A stretch of DNA of 47,778 nt from Streptomyces sp. B93 (GTDB lineage Bacteria > Actinomycetota > Actinomycetes > Streptomycetales > Streptomycetaceae), in contig NZ_JAGPXL010000050.1 of NCBI RefSeq assembly GCF_018070565.1, positions 1-47,778 of the forward strand. The letters are read 5' to 3'. Each line of letters opens with the position of its first letter. Within the stretch, counting starts at the first letter, position 1. Made by a program: the position numbers and the translations under genes. Below are positions 17,178 through 25,913 of the stretch, piece by piece. The notes below the pieces were generated by a model, which was not told the DNA's origin, searched no databases, and saw nothing but the letters and a program-made list of their open reading frames with translations.

Positions 17178-18131
17178 GTGAGTGCGCACGACGTACGACC
17201 GCCCGACGTGCGGCAGCGACTGCCGCGGCGCCGGATTCTCGTGGCCGGGTGGTTCAGCTTCCGGGACGGGGAGGCCACCGCCGGGGACGTACTGGCCCTG
17301 CGGCGGGTCGAGGACGTGCTGCGCCGGGCGGGGGACGCCTACGACGTCGTATGGAGCCCCGGGTTCCGGGCGGGGGCGCTGCATCTGGACGAGGTGCGGC
17401 CCGAGGACTACTCGCACCTGGTGTTCGTGTGCGGGCCGGTGCACGGGCCGCAGGTCGAGGAGCTGCACCGGCGGTTCGCGCACTGTGCCCGGATCGCCGT
17501 CGGCACCTCCGTCGTCGACCCCGACAGCGCGGCCGTGACCGGATTCCACCGCATCCTCGCGCGCGACGCCCCCATGGCCTCCCCGGTGGAGGACCTGTCG
17601 GCCCGCGCGCCCGTCGTCCCCGTACGGCCCGTCGTCGGGGTGATCCTCACCCACGGGCAGCACGAGTACGGCGCACAGCGGCGCCACGACGACGTCGCCC
17701 GCACGGTCACGCGCTGGCTCGCCGAACGGGACTGCGCGCGGCTGGAACTGGACACCCGGCTCGACACCCACGACTGGCGCCTCAGCGCGACGCCCGCCCA
17801 ACTGCTGTCCGTACTGGCCCGTCTCGACCTCGTCGTCACCGACCGGCTGCACGGTCTGGTGCTGGCGCTGCGCGCCGGGACCCCGGCCCTGGTCATCGAC
17901 CCGGTCGAGGGCGGCGCGAAGGTCTCGGCCCAGGCCCGCACCTGCGGCTGGCCCGCGCTGATCGCCGCCGAACGGCTGGACGGACGGCTCCTGGAGCGCT
18001 GGTGGGACTGGTGCCTGACCTCCGGCCGCGTGGCGGCACGCCAGGTACGCGCCGAGTTCCTGGAGGGCTCCCTCCCCGACAGCGCGGACGAGCTGCTGAC
18101 GGCGCTGGAGGAGCTGCGGGTGACGGGCTGA
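17178..18131 (+). CDS. polysaccharide pyruvyl transferase-like protein
   Basis: The 317-residue protein has the GT-B-like layout of PF04230/CsaB proteins, with ILVAGWFSFRDGEATAGDVLAL at the N terminus, SHLVFVCGPVHGP in the middle and LDLVVTDRLHGLVLALRAGTPALVIDP at the C terminus; the DRLHG and GTP motifs are characteristic. Members add ketal pyruvate to cell-wall sugars, but several are only fold-related. The neighbouring large glycan operon is on the other strand and 400 bases away, so a role in decorating that glycan is possible but unproven. GTG 17178 or TTG 17142 may be the start; neither has a strong ribosome-binding site. Confidence 0.75.
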   Translation: MSAHDVRPPDVRQRLPRRRILVAGWFSFRDGEATAGDVLALRRVEDVLRRAGDAYDVVWSPGFRAGALHLDEVRPEDYSHLVFVCGPVHGPQVEELHRRFAHCARIAVGTSVVDPDSAAVTGFHRILARDAPMASPVEDLSARAPVVPVRPVVGVILTHGQHEYGAQRRHDDVARTVTRWLAERDCARLELDTRLDTHDWRLSATPAQLLSVLARLDLVVTDRLHGLVLALRAGTPALVIDPVEGGAKVSAQARTCGWPALIAAERLDGRLLERWWDWCLTSGRVAARQVRAEFLEGSLPDSADELLTALEELRVTG

Positions 18132-18244
18132 CGGGGTGACGGGGTGACGGAGAACGCCCGGCAGGGCCGCCCCGGTTGGCGCCGCCCGGGCCGGGGCACC
18201 CGGGCCGGGCGTGACAGGAGAACCCGGCACCCTGAGGAGGCACC

Positions 18245-18523
18245 GTGCCCAGCGGTCCGCTGACCGTTCATGAACAGCGCGTTCTCGACGACATGGAGCG
18301 CGTGCTGCGCCGCGATCGCCGACTGGACCGGCAGCTGCGCACACTGAAGCCCGCCCGGGACCCTCGCGCCCGGACCGTCGCCGTGCCGCTGCTGGTGTCC
18401 GTGGCGTTGATGGTGGCCGGGATCAGGACCTCCGAACCCGCCGTGATCTGGGCGTTCGCCGTGGTGTGGCCGCCCACGCTGGTCCTGGCGTTCCGGCTGC
18501 TGTGCCGGTGGACGGAACGGTGA
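18245..18523 (+). CDS. DUF3040 small membrane protein
   Basis: The 92-residue protein starts at a GTG preceded by GAGGAGGCACC. It has the N-terminal LTVHEQRVLDDMERVLRRD segment seen in actinobacterial DUF3040 proteins and two hydrophobic segments (VAVPLLVSVALMVAG and VIWAFAVVWPPTLVLAF). The function of the family is unknown. Confidence 0.75.
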   Translation: MPSGPLTVHEQRVLDDMERVLRRDRRLDRQLRTLKPARDPRARTVAVPLLVSVALMVAGIRTSEPAVIWAFAVVWPPTLVLAFRLLCRWTER

Positions 18524-18542
18524 CCGGCGGCGCACGCCGGTC
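18522..18542. terminator. hairpin terminator at end of glycan operon and DUF3040 gene
   Basis: Perfect 8-bp arms GACCGGCG (18522-18529) and CGCCGGTC (18535-18542) with a five-base loop lie between convergent genes. The hairpin overlaps the DUF3040 stop codon and follows the last gene of the minus-strand glycan operon. Confidence 0.6.
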
Positions 18543-18570
18543 GTCCGTCATCCCGTCCGCGTAGCCGGGG

Positions 18571-19467
18571 TCAGCCGACGTAGCGGCGGGCGGTCGAGGC
18601 GCGCTGCGCGTGTTCGAGGGCGCGCAGCCGGGACTCCACCTCGGCGGGCAGCACCCGGCGTTCACGCAGCACCCACGGCCACGCGGCGGCGGCCTCGGCG
18701 AAGCCGCGCAGCGAGGTGGTGTCACGGGGCACGGTCCGGGCCAGGTACCAGGTACGGCGCAGGGCGCGCCCGGCCGGGCGGCGCAGCCAGGTGAACCACA
18801 GGGTGTTGCGGATGCCGTGCGCCCGCCGGACGGTGGAGTCCCGCAGCTCCGACGGCTGGTGATGGACCGCCAGGTCGTCGGCGTACGTCAGCCACCAGCC
18901 GTCCGCCGCCAGGTCGGCGGCGAGCAGCTCCTCCTCGCCGCCGAGCCACAGCCGGGGGTGGAAGCCGCCCGCGGTACGGAAGGCGTCGGCGCGCAGCACG
19001 GTCGCCGCGGCCAGGAAGGAGCCGAGCGCCGGGCCGGGCAGCCAGCGAGGGCCGGGCACGGGCGAGCCGCGCAGTTCCTCGACGATGGGGTCGTCGGTGC
19101 CCTCGGGTTCGACGACGATCCGTGCGGTGACGGTGGCGAGCGCGGGATACCGGTCGAGCAGGTCGGCGGCGCCGGACAGGGAGCCGGGCGCCCACCAGGA
19201 GTCGTCGTCGCAGAACGCCACGTACGGCGTGCGGACGTGGCGGACGGCGGCGTTGCGGCCGACGGCGCCGAGGTTGCGGGCGGCCCGCAGCAGCCGTACC
19301 CGCGGGTGGTGGCGGCGTACGGCGGCGGCGGTGCCGTCCGTGGAGGCGTTGTCGGTGACGATCACCTCGGGCCGCTCGGGGAGTCCGGCGAGCCGGTCGA
19401 GGGTGCGCAGGAGTTCGGCGCGGCGGTTGTGGGTGATGACCACGACGGTGGTGCGGGGGTCGGTCAT
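18571..19467 (-). CDS. family 2 glycosyltransferase
   Basis: The 298-residue GT-A protein begins with the nucleotide-binding strand VVVITHNRRAELLRTLDRL, has DNASTDGT and the metal-binding FCDDDSWW, and an acceptor-side motif LGGEEELLAADLAADGW. It transfers a sugar from an NDP donor in the cytoplasm. It is the last gene of the heptose glycan operon, overlapping its upstream paralogue by four bases. The two share domain order, the WWAPGSL segment and the GGEE motif, so they arose by tandem duplication and may add successive sugars. Confidence 0.92.
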   Translation of the reverse strand: MTDPRTTVVVITHNRRAELLRTLDRLAGLPERPEVIVTDNASTDGTAAAVRRHHPRVRLLRAARNLGAVGRNAAVRHVRTPYVAFCDDDSWWAPGSLSGAADLLDRYPALATVTARIVVEPEGTDDPIVEELRGSPVPGPRWLPGPALGSFLAAATVLRADAFRTAGGFHPRLWLGGEEELLAADLAADGWWLTYADDLAVHHQPSELRDSTVRRAHGIRNTLWFTWLRRPAGRALRRTWYLARTVPRDTTSLRGFAEAAAAWPWVLRERRVLPAEVESRLRALEHAQRASTARRYVG

Positions 19468-20351
19468 GACAGCGCCGCCTCCTTGTCCGCGCCGGTCTCC
19501 TCCAGCAGCCGCGCCGCCCGCTCCAGGTGCGGGGGCAGCGGGCTGCGGGCCCGCAGGGCGGCGGGCAGCCGGGTGACGGTCTCCCGCAGGGCGCGCCGGG
19601 CCGGTGCCTCACGGCGGGCGTCGGCGGCCAGCCGGCAGGTGCGGGCGAGGGCGTGCGGCACGGGGCGGCGCAGCCAGGCGGTGAGGAGTTCGTTGCGGCG
19701 GACCATCGCGGGGCGCTCCGGGCGCGCGGCGGGCGCCGGGTGGTGGTGCGCGGTCACGTCGGGGCAGTGGACGACGCCCCAGCCGCGCGCGGCGAGGTCG
19801 TAGGCGAGCAGGGTCTCCTCACCGCCGATGAACAGCAGGTGGTGGAAGCCGCCCGCGTCCAGGTAGGCCTCGCGGCGCACCACGGCGGCGCAGCCGAGGA
19901 ACCCCAGCACCTGGGTGCCCGGCAGATCGGTCGCCGGGCCGAGCGGCGAGTGGGCGAGGGCGTCGTTCAGCGGGTCGGGGGCCTCCTCGGGCCCGACGAG
20001 CGTCCGGGCGGCCAGCAGCCCGAGCCTCGGGTACGCCTCGAAGTACTGCACCGCGCGGCCGAGGGAGCCGGGCGCCCACCAGGAGTCGTCGTCGCTGAAC
20101 GCCACGTACGGCGTGTCCAGGGCGCGCACCGCGTGGGTACGGGCGAGGGCACCCCGGTTGGCGGGCAGCGCCAGCACCCGCACGTCGGGGAAGTCCCGGG
20201 CGAGGCGCTCACGGGTGTCGTCGGTGGACGCGTTGTCGGCGACGACGACGGGCGGCCGTTCGGGCAGGGCCCGCAGCTGCCGCAGGGTGACGGCGAGACG
20301 GTCGGAGCGGTTGCGGGTGGCGATGGCGATACCGATGGACGGGTTGCTCAT
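19464..20351 (-). CDS. family 2 glycosyltransferase
   Basis: The 295-residue GT-A enzyme has IGIAIATRNRSDRLAVTL, DNASTDDT, FSDDDSWWAPGSL and IGGEETLLAYDLAARGW, parallel to the next gene. The ATG at 20351 lies beyond a repeat-expanded gap, whereas most other junctions in the operon are 4-base overlaps, so coupling to the upstream GT9 has been interrupted. The donor sugar is unknown. Confidence 0.92.
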   Translation of the reverse strand: MSNPSIGIAIATRNRSDRLAVTLRQLRALPERPPVVVADNASTDDTRERLARDFPDVRVLALPANRGALARTHAVRALDTPYVAFSDDDSWWAPGSLGRAVQYFEAYPRLGLLAARTLVGPEEAPDPLNDALAHSPLGPATDLPGTQVLGFLGCAAVVRREAYLDAGGFHHLLFIGGEETLLAYDLAARGWGVVHCPDVTAHHHPAPAARPERPAMVRRNELLTAWLRRPVPHALARTCRLAADARREAPARRALRETVTRLPAALRARSPLPPHLERAARLLEETGADKEAALS

Positions 20352-20399
20352 GACGGTTGCCGGTCCAGGGGTCGGGGACTGGGGGCGGTGACGCGGTCG

Positions 20400-20630
20400 T
20401 CAGCCGGGCGTCCGGGCTGTTCGGCCCGCTCGTCGGCCGGGCGGCCGGGCGGCCGGGCGGGCGGGCCGGGCAGGCCGGGCGGCCGGGCGGCCGGGCAGGC
20501 GGGCGGCCGGGCAGGCAGGCGGCCGGGCAGGCAGGCGGCCGGGCAGGCAGGCGGGCGGCCGGGCGGGCCGGGCGGCACGCTCGCCGGTCGGGCGGCCGGG
20601 CCGGAAGCCGGGGGCGGGCGGATCGCTCAT
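20400..20630 (-). repeat. low-complexity GC repeat with a coupled 76-codon reading frame
   Basis: Between GT9 and GT2 lies a stretch of reiterated GGCCGGGCAGGCAGGC-like units (about 20430-20580). On the minus strand an ATG at 20630 overlaps the GT9 stop (ATGA) and opens a 76-codon frame, MSDPPAPGFRPGRPTG followed by Ala/Arg/Pro/Cys-rich repeats, ending at 20400. Its first codons resemble the true GT2 start (MSNPS). The bases before the true GT2 start (20352-20395) resemble the last codons of GT9 (APRPLDRQPS against APSPRPLDRQPS in one frame). This reads as a duplicated stop/start junction with repeat expansion in between, and not as a conventional protein gene. It may still be translated. Confidence 0.6.
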
Positions 20631-21616
20631 GAAGGCTGCCGGTCCAGGGGCCGGGGAGCGGAGGCGGTGGCCGTGGCGCGGTCGAGGGCCGTGAGGACGT
20701 CGTCCGGAGGGATGCGCAGCAGGGCCGGGTCGGGGTGGGGGGCGTGCGGGTCGCCGTCCGGGCCGGGGTGCCACAGGACCTGGTGACGGGGGTGCGCGGG
20801 TGGGCCCCAGCGGCTGGGCGGGGTCGGGCCGAAGAGGGTGACGGAGGCGGTGGCGTGGGCGGTCGCGAGATGGGCGATGCCGGTGTCGCCGCTGACGACG
20901 GTGTGCGCGTCGGCGACGAGGGCGGAGAGCCGGGGCAGGGTGAGCGTGCCGTCGAACACGTCGGCGCCGGTGAGCCCGGCCCGCCGTGCGAGGTCGGCGA
21001 CGAGGTCGCGCTCGCCGGGTCCGCCGGTGACGACGACCCGGTGCCCCCGTTCCCGCAGGGCGCGGGCGACGACGGCGTACCGCTCGACCGGCCACTGTCG
21101 TGCCGGTGCGCCCGCGCCGGGGTGCAGCACGACGGCGCCGGGTGCCGGGGAGGGCCCGGGCGGACGCGGCAGGCGCAGGTCGGCGGGGTCGGCGGCGATG
21201 CCGTAGGCGGCGAGCAGCCTGCACCACCGGTCCCGTTCGTGTTCCTCGGCGTACCAGGGCGGTCCCTCGATCTCCGGTGTCCCGGGGTGCGCGAACGCGA
21301 ACAGCTCCAGGGGGCGCAGGCGTTGCAGCAGGCGGTGGCTGGGCGGGCCGTTGCCGTGCAGGTCCACCGCGGCATCGGGCGGCGGGCCGCTCCAGGCGAG
21401 CGCCTCCGGCACGGCGCGGCCCGGCGCGGCGGCGGGCAGCAGCCGGTCGACGGCACCGGTCGCCGCTGCCGGCGGCGCCAGTTCGGCGGGCGCGGCCAGC
21501 ACCACCTCGTGCTCCGGGAAGCCACGCCGCAGCCCCCGCAGCGCGGGCACCCCGGCGAGCAGGTCCCCCAGCCCGAGGGCACGCAGGACGAGCAGCCGGG
21601 GGCGACGGGCGCTCAT
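20627..21616 (-). CDS. GT9 (heptosyltransferase-like) glycosyltransferase
   Basis: The 329-residue GT-B protein has the GT9 layout: LLVLRALGLGDLLAGVPALRGL at the N terminus, DAAVDLHGNGP, VVLHPGAGAPARQWP, VVTGGPGERDL and SGDTGIAHLATAHATASVTLFGP at the C terminus, which binds the ADP-sugar. Next to hldE, gmhA and gmhB it most probably transfers a heptose from ADP- or a related NDP-heptose onto a lipid-linked or surface glycan. It overlaps hldE by four bases. Confidence 0.92.
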   Translation of the reverse strand: MSARRPRLLVLRALGLGDLLAGVPALRGLRRGFPEHEVVLAAPAELAPPAAATGAVDRLLPAAAPGRAVPEALAWSGPPPDAAVDLHGNGPPSHRLLQRLRPLELFAFAHPGTPEIEGPPWYAEEHERDRWCRLLAAYGIAADPADLRLPRPPGPSPAPGAVVLHPGAGAPARQWPVERYAVVARALRERGHRVVVTGGPGERDLVADLARRAGLTGADVFDGTLTLPRLSALVADAHTVVSGDTGIAHLATAHATASVTLFGPTPPSRWGPPAHPRHQVLWHPGPDGDPHAPHPDPALLRIPPDDVLTALDRATATASAPRPLDRQPS

Positions 21617-23169
21617 GATGCGCCCCCGTCCGGGTGGCGGCCGTACGGCAGCACGCCGTCCCGCGTCGCTCGGCGCCCCGTCGGGGAGCCGGCCTCGGTC
21701 CCGGCCCGCTCCCCGCCGTGCGCCGGGACACCCTCCGGCACGCCGGGCCGCGGGCCTCCGCGAGAACGACCGTACGAGGCCACGCCGTCACGCGCCCCCG
21801 TCGGGGAGCCTCCCCCCGGGACGCCTTCCCGGGCCCCGTCCAGCGCCCGTGCCAGCAGTGCCGTCGAGGAGCGGCCGTCGAGGTAGGGCAGCAGGACCGC
21901 CTGCCCGCCCCATCCCTCCAGCAGCGCGGCCTCGGGGAGGTCCGCGCCCGCGTAGTCGCCGCCCTTGACCCAGACGTCGGGGCGCAGGTCGCTCAGGAGG
22001 CGTTCGGGGGTGTCCTCGTCGAAGACGGCGACGGTGTCGACGCAGGCGAGGGCGCGCAGCACCCGGACCCGGTCGGCGAGGGGGTTGACGGGGCGGCCGT
22101 CGCCCTTGCGGCGGCGTACGGAGGCGTCGGAGTTGACGCACACGACGAGGCAGTCCCCGATGCGGCGGGCGGCCTGGAGGAGGCCGACGTGCCCGGCGTG
22201 CAGCAGGTCGAAGCAGCCGCCCGCGGCGACGACGGTGCCGCCGGTGGCACGGACCCGTTCGGCGAAGGCGCGGGGGTCGGTGGCGGGCAGCGGCGGACGC
22301 TCACCGCGCAGCGCGGCGCCCGCTCCTCCGGCGCCGACGAACTCGCTGGCCGCGGTGACCGCTCCGGCGACGGCCTCCTCGACCAGCGCCCCGTCGGCGA
22401 GCAGTCCGGCGGCCGTCGCGGCGAACCGGTCGCCCGCACCGCAGGCGTCGCCGTGGTGGGCGGCGGGCGCGGGCACGAGCAGCGGGTGCTCGCCGTAGGA
22501 GAGCAGGGCGCCGCGTGCGCCGAGGGTCACCGTGACGGCGGCGGCCCGCCAGCGCCGTACCAGCTCGGCGGCGCCGTGCGCGGTCGCCCGCAGTCCTTCG
22601 CCGACCCCGGCGAAGGCGCGGGCCTCCTTCTCGGCGGGGGTGACCAGGCGGGTGCCGGGGACGGGCGGGCCGCCGCGCGGGTGCGGGTCCCAGACCAGGG
22701 GCGGGTGTGCGGCGAGGGTGTCGCGCAGGGCGTCGGCGGCGCCGCGGCCGTAGTCGGAGACGAGAACGGCCGGGGCGTTCCGGAGCGCCGCGCGGGCGGC
22801 GTCGGTGGCCTCGCGGGTGCGGCCGTCGCCGCGGTCCACCCGGACCACGGGCCGGTCCTGGGCCAGCACGCGGGTCTTCTCGGGCAGCGGACCGGTCAGC
22901 GGCAGCGCGATCAACTCCACACGTCCACGCAGCAGTTCGCGCAGGGCTCGGCTGGCCCCGTCGTCGCCGACGCCGGTGATCAGGGTGACGGGGCGGCCGT
23001 CACGGGCGGCGAGCCACGCGGTGAGCGCGGCGCCCCCGGGCCGGAGCCGCTCCGCGCAGTCGGCGACGACGGGCACGGGTGCGTCGGGGGCGAGCCGTTC
23101 GGCGGTGCCGGTGAGGTCGTGGTCGAGGAGGGCGTCCCCGACCACGACGAGGGGCGTGCGGTCAGCCAT
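21613..23169 (-). CDS. hldE: bifunctional heptose-7-phosphate kinase / heptose-1-phosphate nucleotidyltransferase
   Basis: The 518-residue protein fuses a PfkB-type kinase (~1-300; VVGDALLDHDLTGTAERL, PGGAALTAW, GDACGAGDRF with the catalytic Asp) to a cytidylyltransferase-fold domain (~305-455; AAGGCFDLLHAGHVGLLQAARR with the HxGH motif, VKGGDY, LDGRSSTALL). This is the HldE order: phosphorylate heptose-7-phosphate at C1, then activate heptose-1-phosphate with a nucleotide. A ~65-residue Gly/Pro-rich tail follows the catalytic end, with two related stretches (SPTGARDGVASYGR and SPTGRRATRDGVLPYGR) encoded by imperfect direct DNA repeats at about 21651-21711 and 21768-21817. The tail is absent from standard HldE. 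The start overlaps the gmhA end by eight bases. Confidence 0.93.
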   Translation of the reverse strand: MADRTPLVVVGDALLDHDLTGTAERLAPDAPVPVVADCAERLRPGGAALTAWLAARDGRPVTLITGVGDDGASRALRELLRGRVELIALPLTGPLPEKTRVLAQDRPVVRVDRGDGRTREATDAARAALRNAPAVLVSDYGRGAADALRDTLAAHPPLVWDPHPRGGPPVPGTRLVTPAEKEARAFAGVGEGLRATAHGAAELVRRWRAAAVTVTLGARGALLSYGEHPLLVPAPAAHHGDACGAGDRFAATAAGLLADGALVEEAVAGAVTAASEFVGAGGAGAALRGERPPLPATDPRAFAERVRATGGTVVAAGGCFDLLHAGHVGLLQAARRIGDCLVVCVNSDASVRRRKGDGRPVNPLADRVRVLRALACVDTVAVFDEDTPERLLSDLRPDVWVKGGDYAGADLPEAALLEGWGGQAVLLPYLDGRSSTALLARALDGAREGVPGGGSPTGARDGVASYGRSRGGPRPGVPEGVPAHGGERAGTEAGSPTGRRATRDGVLPYGRHPDGGAS

Positions 23170-23761
23170 GTGACCTCCCGTGGGTGCCGTCCAGCGCGGC
23201 GTCGAAGGCCTCGCACACCATGTGTACGGCGACCAGGTGCAGTTCCTGCACGGTGGCCGTCGATCCGGCGGCCACGCACAGCGCCTCGTCGCTGCCCGCG
23301 AGCAGCGGGTTGGGGGCGGGCCCGGTGAGCGCCCAGACCCGCAGGCCCGCCGCCCGGCCCGCGTCGGCGGCGGACAGCAGGTTGGCGCTGGCGCCGGACG
23401 TGGACAGCAGCATCAGCACGTCGCCGGGGCGCCCGTGGGCGCGGACCTGGCGGGCGAACACCTCGTCCACTCCGTAGTCGTTGGCGATGGCGGTGGTGCT
23501 GGAGGTGTCGGCGTGCAGGGCGAGGGCGGAGAACGGCGGCCGGTCGGCGCGGTAGCGGCCGACGATCTCGGCGGTGAGGTGCTGGGCCTGCGCGGCGCTG
23601 CCGCCGTTGCCCGCGGCGAGCAGCCGTCCGCCGCCGCCGAGCACCGCGGCGAGTTCCTCGCCCCACCGCTGGGTGACCGGCACCGACCCGCGGAACTCCG
23701 CGATCGCGTCGCTCAGTTCATCGCAGTGCGCGACCAGGGCGTTGGCCTCGACGCTCATCAC
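23162..23761 (-). CDS. gmhA: D-sedoheptulose-7-phosphate isomerase
   Basis: The 199-residue SIS-domain protein has GRLLAAGNGGSAAQAQHLTAE, LSTSGASANLL and TATVQELHLVAVHMVCEAFD, all typical of GmhA, including the Gln-Glu-x-His zinc/active-site helix. It converts sedoheptulose-7-phosphate to glycero-manno-heptose-7-phosphate, the first step of heptose synthesis, feeding hldE. GTG 23761 or ATG 23758 is the start; both overlap the preceding stop. Confidence 0.94.
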   Translation of the reverse strand: MMSVEANALVAHCDELSDAIAEFRGSVPVTQRWGEELAAVLGGGGRLLAAGNGGSAAQAQHLTAEIVGRYRADRPPFSALALHADTSSTTAIANDYGVDEVFARQVRAHGRPGDVLMLLSTSGASANLLSAADAGRAAGLRVWALTGPAPNPLLAGSDEALCVAAGSTATVQELHLVAVHMVCEAFDAALDGTHGRSHG

Positions 23762-24978
23762 GCCACCTCCGTCGACATCGCGTGCCCGACGGTGCTGTGC
23801 CGGTACACCTGTTCGGCGCCGTCCGCGACCCGCTGCCAGGTGAAGCGGGCGAGGACGCGTTCGCGGCCCGCGTCGCCGTAGCGGTGGCGCAGTCCGGGGT
23901 CGGCGAGGAGTTCCCGGGTGACGGCGGCGAGGGCGCCGGGGTCGCCGTGGGGGACGAGCCGTCCGGTGACGCCGTCGGCGACGGAGTCACGGTGGCCGCC
24001 GACGTCGGTGGCGACGACGGGCACGCCGCACGCCATGGCCTCCAGCGGGACGATGCCGAAGGGTTCGTAGACGGGGGTGCACAGCACCAGGTCGGCGCCG
24101 CGCATCAGCGCGGGCATCCGGGCCGGGTCGACGGCGCCGAGGAGCCGTACCCGGTCGGCGACGCCGTGGCGTTCGGCGAGCCGCAGCAGCCGTTCGGCCT
24201 CGGGTTCGGTGTCGAGGAGTCCGGGCGGCGGGCCGCCCGCGATCAGCAGTTCGGCGCGCGGGACGCGGGCGAGGGCGCGGATGGCCTGGTCGTAGCCCTT
24301 GCGGCGGACCAGGCGCCCGCAGGCGAGCAGCCGGTGGCGGGCGTGACGGCCCGGGACCCGGCGGTCCCCCTGGGTGCCGGGGCGGAAGTGCTCGACGTCC
24401 ACCCCGCAGGGCACGACGGACACCTGCCGGGGCGGCACGCCCATGTCGGCGAGTTCGTACACCTCGTCGGTGCAGGTGGCGAGGACCCGGTGGCAGGTGC
24501 GGCCGAGCTGCCGCTCGACACCGATGCGTTCGTACGGGCTGGTGTCCCGGCGGCCCTGGTGGCGCCGCTTGACGGTGCCGAGGGCGTGGTAGGTCTGCAC
24601 GACCGGGATGGCGTGCGGGTGGGCGCCGATCTGGGCGGCCATGCCGGACATCCAGAAGTGGGCGTGGACCACGTCGGGCCGGTCCCGGTCCCAGGCGCGC
24701 GCCAGATAGGCGCCGAAGCCGGGCATGTGCTCGAACAGGTCGTCCTTGGGGAGGGGCGCGGCCGGTCCGGCGGGCACGTGCTCGACGACCCCGCCGCCGG
24801 GCAGCGGTACCCGCGCCGGCAGTTCGGCGGAGTCGCGCCGGGTGTAGACGGTCACGTCGTGGCCGCGGCGCACCAGCTCCTCGGTGAGTCGGGCCACGTA
24901 CACGTTCTGGCCTCCGGCGTCGGGGCCGCCGAGCGCGGCGAGCGGGCTCGCGTGCTCGGACACCATGGCGATCCTCAT
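23758..24978 (-). CDS. family 4 glycosyltransferase
   Basis: The 406-residue GT-B enzyme starts MRIAMVSEHASPLAALGGPDAGGQNVYV, the donor/acceptor loop seen in MshA- and sucrose-phosphate-synthase-like GT4s. It has CGRLVRRKGYDQAI and the retaining E-x7-E motif in YEPFGIVPLEAMACGVPV. It is a retaining transferase acting in the cytoplasm on the same glycan as its neighbours. The sugar is unknown. Four-base overlaps on both sides indicate translational coupling. Confidence 0.92.
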   Translation of the reverse strand: MRIAMVSEHASPLAALGGPDAGGQNVYVARLTEELVRRGHDVTVYTRRDSAELPARVPLPGGGVVEHVPAGPAAPLPKDDLFEHMPGFGAYLARAWDRDRPDVVHAHFWMSGMAAQIGAHPHAIPVVQTYHALGTVKRRHQGRRDTSPYERIGVERQLGRTCHRVLATCTDEVYELADMGVPPRQVSVVPCGVDVEHFRPGTQGDRRVPGRHARHRLLACGRLVRRKGYDQAIRALARVPRAELLIAGGPPPGLLDTEPEAERLLRLAERHGVADRVRLLGAVDPARMPALMRGADLVLCTPVYEPFGIVPLEAMACGVPVVATDVGGHRDSVADGVTGRLVPHGDPGALAAVTRELLADPGLRHRYGDAGRERVLARFTWQRVADGAEQVYRHSTVGHAMSTEVA

Positions 24979-25913
24979 CGGGTCACCTCCTTGAGCAGTC
25001 GCTCCCAGTCGTCCAGGAAGCGGGTCAGCCCGTAGCGGGCGAGTGCCGCCGCGCGGGCGCCGTCGCCGACGACGCGTGCGTGCAGCGGGTCGGCGACGAA
25101 GTCCCGTACGGCGTCGGTCAGTACGTCGATCCGGTTGGAGACCACCCCGGCGCCGGGCGGCACCGCCTCGGTGACCTCGGTGGTGGCGAGCGCGACCACC
25201 GGCATGCCGAGCAGCATGGCCTCCAGCAGGGACAGGCCCAGGGAGGTCCAGCGCACTGGGTGCAGGTAGAGGCGGCGCCGGGCCATCTCGGTGTGCAGGT
25301 CGGCCTGCACGAGTTCATGGGTGCGGCAGGGTCCGGGCAGGGTGGTGAGCCGGTCGGTGCCCATGCCGAACACGTCGAGGGGGGCGGCGCGGGCGAAGGC
25401 GGGCAGCAGGTCGGTGCCGGTGGTACGGCCCCGGCGGACGGGTTCGTTGACGACGACGGCGGCCCGGGGCAGCTCTCCGGTCCAACGGTGCCCGGGGTCG
25501 ACGACGCCGTGCTCGATGACCTCCGTGGGGGTGGTGCCGTTGTCCCACATCAGCCGGTTGAAGTGGGTGACGTGGACGAGGGTGACGCCGGGGAGGTCCG
25601 CGGCGGGGTGGCGGGTGTCGGGCACGTCCCCGTGCGGGGCGTTGTGCTCCAGGTACACCAGGGGCGGCCGGCGGCCCAGCCACTGGTCGACGAGGGCGAG
25701 TTCGTGGGGACGCTGGAGCACGACGACATCGATGTCCGTGTCCCGCAGCCGGTCCGGGGGGAGTTCGACGACGTTGTCCGGCCAGTCGAAGGTGCGGGCG
25801 CGGCCGAGGCCGTCGGGTCCGCGGTCGGGGGTGACGGGGACGAGGTAGGTGTGCGGGCCCCGCACGAAGGACGTCGTCCAGGAGCCGTGCACGTGCCAGA
25901 TGAGGATCCTCAC
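24975..25913 (-). CDS. GT4-like glycosyltransferase
   Basis: GTG 25913 overlaps the stop of the upstream GT9 (GTGA). The 312-residue protein has N-terminal MRILIWHVHGSWTTSFVRGPHTYL, the acceptor-side EHNAPHGDVPDTRHP, and a C-terminal motif ARRRLYLHPVRWTSLGLSLLEAMLLGMPVV that resembles the GT4 nucleotide-sugar site. It is short for the family. This type is common in actinobacterial surface-glycan loci; donor and linkage are unknown. Confidence 0.85.
   Translation of the reverse strand: MRILIWHVHGSWTTSFVRGPHTYLVPVTPDRGPDGLGRARTFDWPDNVVELPPDRLRDTDIDVVVLQRPHELALVDQWLGRRPPLVYLEHNAPHGDVPDTRHPAADLPGVTLVHVTHFNRLMWDNGTTPTEVIEHGVVDPGHRWTGELPRAAVVVNEPVRRGRTTGTDLLPAFARAAPLDVFGMGTDRLTTLPGPCRTHELVQADLHTEMARRRLYLHPVRWTSLGLSLLEAMLLGMPVVALATTEVTEAVPPGAGVVSNRIDVLTDAVRDFVADPLHARVVGDGARAAALARYGLTRFLDDWERLLKEVTR

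Noticed and set aside
15143..17278. Single 711-codon frame covering SDR, thioesterase and MarR regions
   Set aside because: Only the part from 16030 down codes for a real SDR with its own ribosome-binding site. The rest crosses two genes in other frames.
20430..20580. GC repeat as attachment site or transposon end
   Set aside because: No integrase or transposase and no target-site duplication. Slippage of short GC units explains it better.
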